From assembly GCF_023715745.1 (NCBI RefSeq), contig NZ_JAMBOV010000003.1, positions 434,001 to 498,000 on the forward strand: a stretch of DNA of 64,000 bases, in the 5' to 3' direction. How positions within the stretch are numbered: the stretch's first letter is position 1; each line of letters opens with the position of its first letter. The DNA comes from Microbacterium oleivorans (GTDB lineage: Bacteria > Actinomycetota > Actinomycetes > Actinomycetales > Microbacteriaceae). Below, in pieces: positions 39,932-49,563 of this stretch. The position numbers and the translations under genes were made by a program. Under the pieces are notes generated by a model, which did not search any database, was not told the origin of the DNA, and worked only from the letters and a program-made list of their open reading frames with translations.

Positions 39932-40991
39932 ACTGCCCGATGACCCGGGTCCGGTCGTACAGCACCGCCGTCTGACCGGGCGCGACGCCATCGAACGGTG
40001 CGTCGGGGACGACGGTGATCGAGCCGTCCGCGACGGTCGCGCGGGCGGGGACGGGTTCGGCGTGGGCGCGGATCTGCACGTCGCAGGCGAATGCGCCCTC
40101 TGCGGGCGGGCGTCCGGCCCAGCTGTGACGCTCTCCCGAGATCTCGGCCGTCGCGAGGGCCTCCTTGGGACCCACCACGACGGTGTTGGAGACGGGCCGC
40201 ACCTCGAGGACGAACCTCGGCTTGCCGTCCGCAGCAGGGATGCCGAGCTGCAGCCCCCGACGCTGACCGACGGTGAACGCGTGGGCACCTTCGTGACGTC
40301 CGACGATCGTGCCGTCGCGGTCCACGACGTCGCCCTGTTCGGCACCGACCTTCTCGGCGAGCCATCCGCGGGTGTCGCCGTCGGGAATGAAGCAGATGTC
40401 GTGGCTGTCGGGCTTCTGCGCGACGGTCAGCCCGCGCTCCGCCGCCTCGGCACGCACGACCGCCTTGGACGGCGTGGTCCCGAGCGGGAAGTAGGTGTGC
40501 GCGAGTTGCTCGGCCGTGAGCACGCCGAGCACATACGACTGATCCTTCGCCTCGTCCGACGCGCGGTGAAGCTCGCGGCCGTCCGGCCCGTCGACGAGAG
40601 TCGCGTAATGGCCGGTGCAGACGGCGTCGAAGCCGAGCTCCAGGGCGCGTTCGAGGAGCGCTGCGAACTTGATCTTCTCGTTGCAGCGCATGCACGGGTT
40701 GGGTGTGCGACCCGCCCGGTACTCGCTGACGAAGTCGTCGATGACGTCGTCGCGGAAGCGCTCCGAGAAGTCCCAGACGTAGAAGGGGATGCCGAGCAGG
40801 TCCGCCGCCCGTCGGGCGTCGAGCGCGTCTTCGATCGTGCAGCAGCCTCGGCTCCCGGTGCGCAGCGTGCCACCGGCGCGCGAGAGAGCGAGGTGGACGC
40901 CGACGACGTCGTGCCCCGCCTCGACGGCGCGAGCCGCGGCGACGGCCGAGTCCACCCCACCGCTCATGGCTGCAAGTACGCGCATCGTTCC

Positions 40992-40997
40992 AGTCTA
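40992..40997 (-). promoter_or_regulatory. -10 box TAGACT of mnmA, overlapping an upstream stop codon
   Basis: TAGACT on the minus strand starts with the TAG stop of the desulfurase gene and ends 6 bases before the mnmA ATG. This packs stop, promoter and predicted transcription start into 15 bases. Confidence 0.5.
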
Positions 40998-42179
40998 CGA
41001 GCGTGCTGCCGCGCGGGCGCTGGATGCCGCCGCCCGACGGTACGCCTCAGGGAGTGCCGCGATGAAGGCATCGACGTCCGCGTCCGTCGTGGGACGCCCC
41101 AGGGTGACCCGCAGGACCGAACGCGCTTCCCGGTCGGTGCGGCCGAGGGCGAGCACGACGTGGCTCGGCTCGGCGACCCCCGCCTGACACGCCGATCCGG
41201 TGGAGACCTGCACGCCGGCGGAGTCGAGCAGGAAGAGGAGCGTCTCGCCGAGCGCGTCGGGGAACAGGAGGTGCAGGTGACCCGGCAGCCGCCGATCGGG
41301 CGAGCCGAGCAGACGCACCTGAGGCGCGACGGCGTGGACACCGGCCCGCAGACGTTCGGACAGCAGATGCAGTCGCACCGTCTCGGCATCCCGCTCCGCG
41401 GCGGTCAGTTCCAGCGCGACGGCGAGCGCGGCGGCACCCGCGACGTCCGGCGTCCCCGAACGGAGTCCCCGCTGCTGCCCTCCGCCATGGAGGACCGCGC
41501 CCATGCGGGCGTGACGGGAGACCACGAGGGCGCCGGTACCGACCGGTGCGCCGACCTTGTGTCCCGCCACACTCAGCGCGATGAGTCCGCCGCGGCCCGC
41601 ACCTGGCCCGCGCAGCGTGGCGAAGTCGAGCGCGACATGGGCGATCGCGCCCACCGCGTCCAGATGCAGGGGGACATCCGCGGCCGCGGCGGATGCGCTC
41701 AGGGCGGTGACGTCCGATACGGTCCCGACCTCGTTGTTCGCGACGAGGGCCGTCGCGAGGGCTGCGCCGGGCAGTGCCGCCTCGAACGCTGCGACGTCGA
41801 TCGCCGCGCTCTCGTCGATCGGCACGGGTCGCACCTCTGCGCCCTGGGCAGAGGCCAGCCACGCGACCGTGTCGAGGGTCGCGTGATGCTCCCCGTCGGG
41901 CAGGACGACCGCAGCCCGCTCCGGGTCGCGCGCCCACCAGGACCCCTTGAGCGCGAGGTTCACCGACTCCGTGCCACCCGAGGTCAGCACCACCTCGATC
42001 GGGTCGCACCCGAGCACGGCCGCGATCCGTTCGCGCGCGTCTTCGAGCACCCGTCTGGCCGCCTGGCCCGCGCCGTGCACCGACGACGCGTTCCCGGTGA
42101 CCTCGGAGGCAGCGAGCCAAGCGTCGCGCGCCTCGGGCCGCAACGGAGTGGATGCCGCGTGGTCGAGATAGACCGCCAT
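40995..42179 (-). CDS. Cysteine desulfurase (NifS/IscS-like)
   Basis: 394 residues of fold-type I PLP enzymes. MAVYLDHAAST is the canonical start. TSGGTESVNLALKG, LHLDAVGAIAH, the PLP Lys in SVAGHKVGAPVG and the catalytic Cys in STGSACQAGV follow. The Cys-loop is of the IscS-like kind. Position next to mnmA suggests it donates persulfide for tRNA thiolation; a role in Fe-S assembly is also possible. ATG at 42179 was chosen over GTG at 42182 because GGAGG lies four bases upstream of the ATG. Confidence 0.93.
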   Translation of the reverse strand: MAVYLDHAASTPLRPEARDAWLAASEVTGNASSVHGAGQAARRVLEDARERIAAVLGCDPIEVVLTSGGTESVNLALKGSWWARDPERAAVVLPDGEHHATLDTVAWLASAQGAEVRPVPIDESAAIDVAAFEAALPGAALATALVANNEVGTVSDVTALSASAAAADVPLHLDAVGAIAHVALDFATLRGPGAGRGGLIALSVAGHKVGAPVGTGALVVSRHARMGAVLHGGGQQRGLRSGTPDVAGAAALAVALELTAAERDAETVRLHLLSERLRAGVHAVAPQVRLLGSPDRRLPGHLHLLFPDALGETLLFLLDSAGVQVSTGSACQAGVAEPSHVVLALGRTDREARSVLRVTLGRPTTDADVDAFIAALPEAYRRAAASSARAAARS

Positions 42180-42217
42180 CACCCTCCGCCTGCCGCTGAC
42201 CTACATCGCCTGGTTAC

Positions 42218-42223
42218 TACTGT
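42218..42223 (+). promoter_or_regulatory. -10 box TACTGT of glgX
   Basis: TACTGT ends 7 bases before the glgX ATG. AGGA also lies in that gap, so either leaderless or very short leader translation is possible. Confidence 0.4.
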
Positions 42224-42230
42224 AGGACGC

Positions 42231-44330
42231 ATGACCTCCGCTCCGGCCGGCCCGACGACCGCGGCGTCCGACACCCCCACCGCGGGGCTGCTCTCGGACG
42301 TGTACGACGACCTCGGCGTGCGCCTGCACGACGGCGGCGGGACGCTCCGTGTCTGGTCGGAGCACGCGACGGAACTCGAGCTCGTCGTCTTCGACGACGA
42401 CGACCCCGACTGGATCGTCGACACCGTTCCGCTGACCGCCGTGGGCGGGGGCGTGTGGGAGGCGACGACGCCCGCGTTGCGGGTGGGGGTGACCTACAGC
42501 GTGCGGGTCGACGGGCCGCACGGACCCGGGATGACCTTCAACCCGGCCACGCTCCTCATCGACCCCTACGCGCGCGGGCTGTCCTCCCCCGGCATCCATT
42601 CATGGCGTTCGGTCGTGGTCGACGAGTGCTTCGACTGGGGGGACGTGCGCACGCCGGCGACCCCGCTCGATCGCACCGTCGTGTACGAGGCGCACGTCAG
42701 AGGACTGACGAAGCGGCATCCGGGCGTCCCCGCAGCGCTGCACGGCACGTATGCGGGCGTGGCGCACCCGGCGATGATCGAGCACTACCGGAGCCTGGGA
42801 GTCACGGCGATCGAGCTGCTTCCCATCCATGCGTTCGCGAGCGAGCCCCGCCTGCTGCAGCTGGGCTTGACGAACTACTGGGGCTACAACTCGGTCGGCT
42901 TCTTTGCGCCGCACGCGGCGTACGCGACGGCCACGGCGCAGGCCGAGGGGCCGACCTCCGTCCTGCGCGAACTCAAGGGGATGGTGAAGCTGCTGCACGC
43001 GGCCGGCATCGAGGTCATCCTCGACGTCGTCTTCAATCACACCTCGGAACAGGGTCTCGGTGAGCCGCGGTCGAGCTTCCGCGGCCTCGACAACCGCTCG
43101 TACTACCGGCAGGCGCAGGACGGCACCTACATCGACGTGACCGGCTGCGGCAACTCGCTCGACACCTCGACGGATGCTGCGGCCCGACTCGTCCTGGATT
43201 CGCTGCGCTATTGGGCGAACGACGTGCAGATCGACGGCTTCCGGTTCGACCTGGCGCCCGTCCTCGGTCGGGACCGTGCGCACACCTTCACGCCGGAGCA
43301 TCCGCTCCTGCAGGCGATCATCGAGGACCCGGCGCTCGAGGGCGTCAAGATGATCGCCGAGCCCTGGGACGTGGGCATGGGCGGATGGCAGACGGGCGGA
43401 TTCGGGCCCGGGTGGAGCGAGTGGAACGACCGCTACCGGGATCGTGTGCGCAATTTCTGGCTGAGCGACATCGACTACTCCCGACGCGCGGACATCACCC
43501 CCGTCGGCATCGGCGGATTCGCGACCCGACTGGCCGGCTCGGCGAACACCTTCAGCTCGGAACGTGGTCCCCTCGCGAGCGTCAACTTCGTCACGGCGCA
43601 CGACGGCTTCACACTCCACGACCTGGTGTCGTACGACTCGAAGCGCAACGACGCCAACGGCGAGCACGGGCGCGACGGCGCCGACACCAATCGGTCGTTC
43701 AATCACGGGTTCGAGGGACCCACCGACGACGAGGGCGTCCTCGCCGCGCGCCGGAGAGCCATGCGCAACCTCCTCGGCACCCTTCTGCTGTCCGCGGGTG
43801 TCCCGATGCTGACGGCCGGCGACGAGACGGGACGCACGCAGAACGGCAACAACAACGCGTACTGCCACGACTCGGCTCTCACCTGGTACGACTGGTCGCT
43901 GCAGCCCTGGCAGGAGGACCTCCGTGCCCACGTCGAGGTGCTCACCCGCATCCGCCGCGAGAACCCGGCGCTGCGACCGGTCCGATTCGCGCACGCGGAG
44001 AAGACGGTCCCCGGGGCGTCCGTCATCGACTGGTACGACGAGGGCGGGCACACGATGTCGGTCGAGCAATGGACCGACCCTTCCCACCGGACACTGCAGT
44101 ACGACGCCCGCTCGACCCCGGAGAACGAGGCGGCCAACCGGACCCTGCTGGTCGTCCACGGCCGTGAGAGCGACCTGGACATCACCCTGCCGTCGCTCGA
44201 GGGGATCACCCGGTTCGTCCCGCTGTGGTCCAGCGTCGACGAGCGACCGCAGAGTGATGCCGTCCCGCTCTCCCCCGGCGACGGGTTCACGGCGACGGGG
44301 CCGTCAATGTACCTGTTCCGGGCCGAGTGA
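42231..44330 (+). CDS. glgX: Glycogen debranching enzyme GlgX
   Basis: 699 residues: an N-terminal CBM48-like beta sandwich, a GH13 barrel and a C-terminal beta domain. VYEAHVRGLTKRHPGV, DVVFNHTSEQG, GFRFDLAPVLGRD (nucleophile Asp) and MIAEPWDVG (acid Glu) are the GH13 motifs, and the FVTAHDGFTLHDLVSYDSKRN motif is specific for GlgX/TreX. It removes limit branches from glycogen. ATG at 42231 is the first start after the divergent desulfurase gene; the frame is open far upstream over mnmA and the desulfurase, but that is shadow sequence. Confidence 0.95.
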   Translation: MTSAPAGPTTAASDTPTAGLLSDVYDDLGVRLHDGGGTLRVWSEHATELELVVFDDDDPDWIVDTVPLTAVGGGVWEATTPALRVGVTYSVRVDGPHGPGMTFNPATLLIDPYARGLSSPGIHSWRSVVVDECFDWGDVRTPATPLDRTVVYEAHVRGLTKRHPGVPAALHGTYAGVAHPAMIEHYRSLGVTAIELLPIHAFASEPRLLQLGLTNYWGYNSVGFFAPHAAYATATAQAEGPTSVLRELKGMVKLLHAAGIEVILDVVFNHTSEQGLGEPRSSFRGLDNRSYYRQAQDGTYIDVTGCGNSLDTSTDAAARLVLDSLRYWANDVQIDGFRFDLAPVLGRDRAHTFTPEHPLLQAIIEDPALEGVKMIAEPWDVGMGGWQTGGFGPGWSEWNDRYRDRVRNFWLSDIDYSRRADITPVGIGGFATRLAGSANTFSSERGPLASVNFVTAHDGFTLHDLVSYDSKRNDANGEHGRDGADTNRSFNHGFEGPTDDEGVLAARRRAMRNLLGTLLLSAGVPMLTAGDETGRTQNGNNNAYCHDSALTWYDWSLQPWQEDLRAHVEVLTRIRRENPALRPVRFAHAEKTVPGASVIDWYDEGGHTMSVEQWTDPSHRTLQYDARSTPENEAANRTLLVVHGRESDLDITLPSLEGITRFVPLWSSVDERPQSDAVPLSPGDGFTATGPSMYLFRAE

Positions 44331-44362
44331 TCCAGGCCGTTTCGAGCCTCGTCCGCCACCGG

Positions 44363-44368
44363 TAGGTT
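44363..44368 (+). promoter_or_regulatory. -10 box TAGGTT of glgE
   Basis: TAGGTT ends 6 bases before the GTG at 44375, and TTTCGA (44340-44345) sits 17 bases upstream as a weak -35. glgE-glgB can therefore be expressed apart from glgX. Confidence 0.45.
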
Positions 44369-44374
44369 CGGAAC

Positions 44375-46450
44375 GTGGCCACACAGATCTCCCCCGCTTC
44401 CGTCCGCAGCTCCGCAGAGATCCCGGTCCGGCCGGTGAAGGCGTCCAGGAAGGACGCCGGCATCCGCAACGGCCGCATCCCGATCGCCTCCCATCGACCG
44501 AGCGTGCCCGGCGGGCGATTCGCCCCGACCGCCTTCGTGGGCGAGGCCGTGCCCTTCACGGTCGCCGCCTTCCGCGAGGGGCACGATCGCATCGGCGTGC
44601 ATCTGCGATTGACCGCACCGTCGGGAGCCGTCACCCTCCACCGGTTGACACCCCTGGACGACGGGTTCGACACGTGGCGTGTCGTGGTCGCTCCCCTCGA
44701 GCAGGGCACGTGGAAGTTCCGCTTCGAGACCTTCGGTGACGACTACGCGACCTGGCGGCACGCCGCAGAGCTGAAGATCGCCGCCGGCGTCGATCCGATC
44801 CTGATGCGCGAGATGGGCGCCCGACTGTTCGAGCGGGCCGCCGCCGAGAAGACGCGTCCTGCGGACGAGCGCACTGCGCTGACGACAGCTGCACAGGCGC
44901 TGCGGGATGACGCGGTGGACGACGCCGCCGCACTGATCGTCGTCCGCGATCCAGGACTGGCCCGTGCCTTCGCCGATCGTCCGGCGACGTCCCTGCACAC
45001 CCTGCACGAGGAGAACACGCTGCTCGTCGAGCGCGAACGTGCCGGCGTCGGAGCCTGGTACGAGTTCTTCCCGCGTTCCGAGGGTGCCGTCCGTCTCCCG
45101 GACGGGGGCGTGCGGAGCGGCACCTTCCGCACCGCGATCGACAGGCTGCCGGCTGTCGCCGACATGGGGTTCGACGTCGTCTACCTCCCGCCGATCCATC
45201 CGATCGGCGAGGTCAACCGCAAGGGTCCGAACAACACGCTCGAGGCGGGCCCGGGCGACCCCGGCTCCCCCTGGGCCATCGGTTCCGCCGACGGCGGGCA
45301 CGACACCGTCCACCCCGACCTCGGCACGCTCGAGGACTTCCGCGCGTTCGTGGACGCCGCGAACAGGCTCGGGCTCGAGATCGCCTTGGATCTCGCCCTT
45401 CAGGCCGCACCCGACCACCCGTGGGTGACCGAGCACCCGGAGTGGTTCACGACCCTCCCCGACGGGTCGATCGCGTTCGCGGAGAACCCGCCGAAGAAGT
45501 ACCAGGACATCTATCCCATCAACTTCGACAACGACCCGGTGGGCATTCGAGCGGAGGTGCTGCGCATCGTGCAGCACTGGATCCGTCAGGGTGTGCGCAT
45601 CTTCCGCGTCGACAACCCGCACACGAAACCGCTGCAGTTCTGGGAGTGGCTCATCCGCACAGTGAACGCGGAGCACCCGGACGTGGTCTTCCTGGCGGAG
45701 GCCTTCACCCGCCCGATTCCGATGCGAGCGCTCGCGCAGAGCGGCTTCCAGCAGAGCTACTCCTACTTCACCTGGCGCAACACGAAGACCGAGCTCGAGG
45801 AGTTCTTCGCGTCCATCTCGGATGAGACGGCCGACTTCATGCGGCCGAACCTCTTCGTGAACACCCCCGACATCCTCACCGAGTACCTGCAGTTCGGAGG
45901 TCGCCCGGCGTACCGCATCCGCGCCGCTCTCGCGGCGACAGCGGGGGCGAACTACGGGGTCTACGCGGGCTACGAGCTCTACGAGAACGTCGCCCGCCCC
46001 GGCTCCGAGGAGAACATCGACAACGAGAAGTACGAGTACAAGTTCCGCGACTGGACCGCGGCCGAGGCCGCGGGCGATTCGCTGGCGCCCTACCTGCGGC
46101 GACTGAACGAGATCCGCCGGGCCCACCCCGCGCTGCGTCAGCTGCGTGGACTGCACCTGCAGGGCGCCGACGATGACGCGATCCTCGCGTACGTGAAGCA
46201 CCTCCCGGGTGCGCTGTCCGCCTCCGGCGCATCCGACACGATCATCGTGGTGGCGAACGTCGACCCGCACTCGACGCGCGAGACCACCGTCCACGTGGAC
46301 TCGCAGATCTGGGGTCTGCCACGCGGGCACGACTACGACGTCGAGGACCTCATCACCGGGGCGCACTGGACGTGGAACGAACACAACTACGTCCGACTCG
46401 ACGCGTTCGCCGAACCTGTCCACATCCTCCACGTGAAGGCACGCTCATGA
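44375..46450 (+). CDS. glgE: Alpha-1,4-glucan:maltose-1-phosphate maltosyltransferase
   Basis: 691 residues. An N-terminal domain plus a helical insert is followed by a GH13_3 barrel. Catalytic residues are Asp413 in [12 protein letters not shown] and Glu442 in [25 protein letters not shown] and NRKGPNNTL are GlgE-specific, the last two lining the phosphate pocket. It transfers maltose from maltose-1-phosphate to alpha-glucan. The donor-making enzymes (TreS with Mak/Pep2, or GlgM) are not in the window. The stop overlaps the glgB start (ATGA). Confidence 0.96.
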   Translation: MATQISPASVRSSAEIPVRPVKASRKDAGIRNGRIPIASHRPSVPGGRFAPTAFVGEAVPFTVAAFREGHDRIGVHLRLTAPSGAVTLHRLTPLDDGFDTWRVVVAPLEQGTWKFRFETFGDDYATWRHAAELKIAAGVDPILMREMGARLFERAAAEKTRPADERTALTTAAQALRDDAVDDAAALIVVRDPGLARAFADRPATSLHTLHEENTLLVERERAGVGAWYEFFPRSEGAVRLPDGGVRSGTFRTAIDRLPAVADMGFDVVYLPPIHPIGEVNRKGPNNTLEAGPGDPGSPWAIGSADGGHDTVHPDLGTLEDFRAFVDAANRLGLEIALDLALQAAPDHPWVTEHPEWFTTLPDGSIAFAENPPKKYQDIYPINFDNDPVGIRAEVLRIVQHWIRQGVRIFRVDNPHTKPLQFWEWLIRTVNAEHPDVVFLAEAFTRPIPMRALAQSGFQQSYSYFTWRNTKTELEEFFASISDETADFMRPNLFVNTPDILTEYLQFGGRPAYRIRAALAATAGANYGVYAGYELYENVARPGSEENIDNEKYEYKFRDWTAAEAAGDSLAPYLRRLNEIRRAHPALRQLRGLHLQGADDDAILAYVKHLPGALSASGASDTIIVVANVDPHSTRETTVHVDSQIWGLPRGHDYDVEDLITGAHWTWNEHNYVRLDAFAEPVHILHVKARS

Positions 46451-48588
46451 CCCGTCCCGCTGACTCGATCCTGGATGCCGTGGGTGCCGGCGCCTACCAT
46501 GCGCCGCACGACATCCTCGGCCCGCACGCCGAGGGCGACCACTGGGCGATCCGGGCACGCCGCCCCTTCGCGCAGACCGTGACCGCTGTCCTCGCCGACG
46601 GCACGCGCGTCGAGCTCGAGCACCTCCACGCGGGCGTATGGGAGGGATCCGCTGCGGCGCAGCCGACCGCCTACGACATCGTCGCCACCTACGAAGGCGC
46701 CCCCGACTACCGCGTCGACGACCCCTACCGTCACCTGCCGACACTCGGCGAGGTGGATCTGCACCTCATCCGCGAAGGTCGTCACGAGCAGTTGTGGACG
46801 GTCCTGGGCGCGCATGTGCGCCACTACGACGCCGTCAGCGGCGTCTCGTTCGCCGTGTGGGCTCCCAACGCCCGGGCCGTCCGCGTCGTCGGGGATCTGA
46901 ACGGCTGGGACGGGACGCAGCACGCCATGCGCTCGCTCGGTTCCAGCGGCGTCTGGGAACTCTTCGTCCCGGGCATCGGTGTGGGCTCGGCCTACAAGTT
47001 CGAGATCCTCACGGCTGCAGGGCACTGGGTCATGAAGGCGGACCCGATGGCCCGTCGTGCCGAAGTGCCGCCGGCGACGGCATCCGTCGTCACCGACAGC
47101 GAGTACACGTGGTCCGACGATGAGTGGATCGCCGCCCGCGCGTCGGGCTCCGTGCACGACAAGCCGATGACGACGTACGAGCTGCACCTGGGATCATGGC
47201 GTCCCGGTCTCGGCTATCGCGAGGCCGCCGACGAGCTCGTCGAGTACGTCGGAGCTCAGGGCTTCACGCATGTCGAGTTCCTGCCCCTGGCCGAGCACCC
47301 CTTCGGCGGGTCCTGGGGCTACCAGGTCACGGGCTACTACGCCCCGACGAGCCGGTTCGGCACCCCCGACGACCTGCGCTACCTCATCGACCGCCTCCAC
47401 CAGGCCGGCATCGGCGTCATCATGGACTGGGTCCCTGGGCACTTCCCCAAGGACGAGTTCGCCCTCGCCCGGTTCGACGGGGCTCCGCTGTACGAGCACC
47501 CGGACCCCCGCCGCGGCGAGCACCGCGACTGGGGCACCTACATCTTCGACTACGGCCGCAACGAGGTCCGGAACTTCCTCGTCGCGAACGCCCTCTACTG
47601 GTTCGAGGAATTCCACGTCGACGGTCTGCGGGTCGACGCCGTGGCCTCGATGCTCTATCTGGACTACTCCCGCGAAGAGGGGCAGTGGGAGCCCAACATC
47701 CACGGCGGCCGCGAGAACCTGGAGGCGATCCGCTTCCTGCAGGAGGTGAACGCGACCGCGTACAAGCGGCATCCCGGCATCGCGATGATCGCCGAGGAGT
47801 CGACGAGCTTCCCCGGTGTGACCGCTTCGACCAGTCAGGGCGGGCTCGGCTTCGGGTTCAAATGGAACATGGGGTGGATGAACGACTCCCTGGTCTACAT
47901 GGGCCGCGACCCGCTGTACCGGTCGCACCACGAGGGCGAGCTCTCGTTCTCGTTCGTCTACGCGTTCAGTGAGAACTTCGTCCTGCCGATCAGCCACGAC
48001 GAGGTCGTGCACGGCAAGGGGTCGCTGTTCACCCGGATGCCGGGCGATCACTGGCAGCAGCTCGCCAACATGCGTGCGTTCCTCGCGTACATGTGGGGGC
48101 ACCCGGGCAAGCAGCTCCTGTTCATGGGGCAGGAGTTCGGTCAGATGTCGGAGTGGTCCGAGGGTCGCGGCCTCGACTGGTGGATGCTGGACCAGCCCGC
48201 TCACCAGCAGTTGCAGCACTTCGTCGCCGCGCTCAACCACACGTATCGGGATGAGGCCCCCCTGTGGTCGCGCGACAGTGACGGGGCGGCCTTCTCCCGC
48301 GTGTGGCCGCACACGCCCGACAGCAGCGTCCTGGGCTTCGCACGGCGCGACCACGACGGCGGCACCGTCGTCGTCCTGTGCAACTTCGCGGGGGCTCCCC
48401 GTCACGACGTGCGGGTGACACTGCCCGAGACGGGTGCCTGGGCGGAGATCCTCAACAGCGACGCGCAGGAGTTCGGCGGGTCCGGTGTCGGCAATTTCGG
48501 CGGGGTGACGACGGATGCCGACGGCACCGCCACCCTCGTGCTGCCGCCGCTCGGCGTGCTCTGGCTCCGCCACCGTCACGGCGACTGA
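46447..48588 (+). CDS. glgB: 1,4-alpha-glucan branching enzyme
   Basis: 713 residues with two N-terminal CBM48-like domains (about 15-105 and 115-215), a GH13_9 barrel and a C-terminal beta domain. [45 protein letters not shown] (nucleophile Asp) and [12 protein letters not shown] (acid Glu) are present, together with [17 protein letters not shown]. It forms alpha-1,6 branches in the glucan extended by GlgE. The four-base overlap with glgE fixes the start at 46447. A perfect hairpin ends the operon. Confidence 0.96.
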   Translation: MTRPADSILDAVGAGAYHAPHDILGPHAEGDHWAIRARRPFAQTVTAVLADGTRVELEHLHAGVWEGSAAAQPTAYDIVATYEGAPDYRVDDPYRHLPTLGEVDLHLIREGRHEQLWTVLGAHVRHYDAVSGVSFAVWAPNARAVRVVGDLNGWDGTQHAMRSLGSSGVWELFVPGIGVGSAYKFEILTAAGHWVMKADPMARRAEVPPATASVVTDSEYTWSDDEWIAARASGSVHDKPMTTYELHLGSWRPGLGYREAADELVEYVGAQGFTHVEFLPLAEHPFGGSWGYQVTGYYAPTSRFGTPDDLRYLIDRLHQAGIGVIMDWVPGHFPKDEFALARFDGAPLYEHPDPRRGEHRDWGTYIFDYGRNEVRNFLVANALYWFEEFHVDGLRVDAVASMLYLDYSREEGQWEPNIHGGRENLEAIRFLQEVNATAYKRHPGIAMIAEESTSFPGVTASTSQGGLGFGFKWNMGWMNDSLVYMGRDPLYRSHHEGELSFSFVYAFSENFVLPISHDEVVHGKGSLFTRMPGDHWQQLANMRAFLAYMWGHPGKQLLFMGQEFGQMSEWSEGRGLDWWMLDQPAHQQLQHFVAALNHTYRDEAPLWSRDSDGAAFSRVWPHTPDSSVLGFARRDHDGGTVVVLCNFAGAPRHDVRVTLPETGAWAEILNSDAQEFGGSGVGNFGGVTTDADGTATLVLPPLGVLWLRHRHGD

Positions 48589-48590
48589 CG

Positions 48591-48622
48591 TTCCGGGTCC
48601 GGGCTGCGGCCCGGACCCGGAA
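48591..48622. terminator. Perfect 14-bp hairpin between glgB and the thioredoxin-TPR gene
   Basis: TTCCGGGTCCGGGC (48591-48604) pairs with GCCCGGACCCGGAA (48609-48622) around TGCG. It starts 3 bases after the glgB stop and ends 6 bases before the convergent stop, so it can end both transcripts. No T-run is present on either side. Confidence 0.8.
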
Positions 48623-48627
48623 GGGCG

Positions 48628-49563
48628 TCAGAACAGCAGGCTGGCGAGCCGGCCGCGGGCGCGGATGACCCGCGGGTCGGCGTCCCCGACGACGCCGAAG
48701 AGCTCCAGGAGTCGTTCCCGGACGGGGGCGCGCTCCTCCGACGGAAGCGCCGCGAAGAGGTCGAGCAGGCGGCCGAATGCGTCGTCGACGTGGCCTCCGG
48801 CGAGGTCCAGATCGGCGACGGCGAACTGTGCGTCGACGTCCCGCGGGCCGGCCGCGGCCGCAGCCCTGGCCGCGGCGAGGTCGAGGTGCTGCACACGCGA
48901 GAGCAGGTGCACCTGCGCGAGGCCCGCCTTCGCGTCCTCGTCGCGGGGGTTCTCGCTCAGCGCCTGCTCGTACGCACGCGCGGCGGCGTCGTAATCGCCC
49001 GCTTCGATGGCGTCGAAAGCAGCCTGGTGCAGCGGCGGGAGGGCCGGAGCCGACGCCTCGCCGTCCGTCTCGGCGCCCTCGACGGGCACCGTACCGGTCA
49101 CGCCGTGCTGTGCGGCCAACTGGAGCAGCTGCGTGAAGACCTCGCGAACCTGAGCCTCGGGCACCGCCCCCGTGAAGAGCTGGACGGGCTGCCCGGCGAC
49201 GAGCGCGACGACGAGCGGGATGGACTGCGCGCGGAAGCTCTGAGCCAGCTGCGGGTTCGCGTCCACGTCCACCTTGGCGAGCACGAGGCGTCCGCCGAGC
49301 TCGTCGACGAGCTTCTCGAGGATCGGGCTCAGCTGCTTGCAGGGACCGCACCACTCCGCCCACAGGTCGACGACCACGGGAACGGTCCGAGAGAGCTCGA
49401 GGACCTGTCCGAAATCAGCATCCGTGACGTCGAAGACCAGACGGGATGCGGGGGGCTGTCCGGCCGCGGGTGCGCCTGCGTCGGGCGGGGCGGTCGGCCG
49501 GTTGCGGAGGGACGAGAGGTCGACGGCGCCGCGCAGGACGGCTCCGGGTGCGGGGGTGCTCAC
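48628..49563 (-). CDS. Thioredoxin-TPR co-chaperone (CnoX/YbbN-like)
   Basis: 311 residues. A disordered Pro/Ala-rich N-terminus is followed by a thioredoxin domain (about 42-150) with the redox motif WCGPCK (Cys72, Cys75), then an Ala-rich tetratricopeptide region (about 180-311: AFDAIEAGDYDAAARAYEQAL and similar repeats). CnoX-type proteins hold unfolded clients and pass them to chaperonins; an intact CxxC means it may also reduce disulfides. The GTG start overlaps the stop of the upstream 610-residue gene by four bases. Confidence 0.9.
   Translation of the reverse strand: MSTPAPGAVLRGAVDLSSLRNRPTAPPDAGAPAAGQPPASRLVFDVTDADFGQVLELSRTVPVVVDLWAEWCGPCKQLSPILEKLVDELGGRLVLAKVDVDANPQLAQSFRAQSIPLVVALVAGQPVQLFTGAVPEAQVREVFTQLLQLAAQHGVTGTVPVEGAETDGEASAPALPPLHQAAFDAIEAGDYDAAARAYEQALSENPRDEDAKAGLAQVHLLSRVQHLDLAAARAAAAAGPRDVDAQFAVADLDLAGGHVDDAFGRLLDLFAALPSEERAPVRERLLELFGVVGDADPRVIRARGRLASLLF

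Noticed and set aside
40062..44330. Very long open frame (over 1400 codons) ending with glgX
   Set aside because: The upstream two kilobases lie antisense to mnmA and the cysteine desulfurase and have Arg/Gly/Asp-rich shadow composition. GlgX similarity begins only at 42231.
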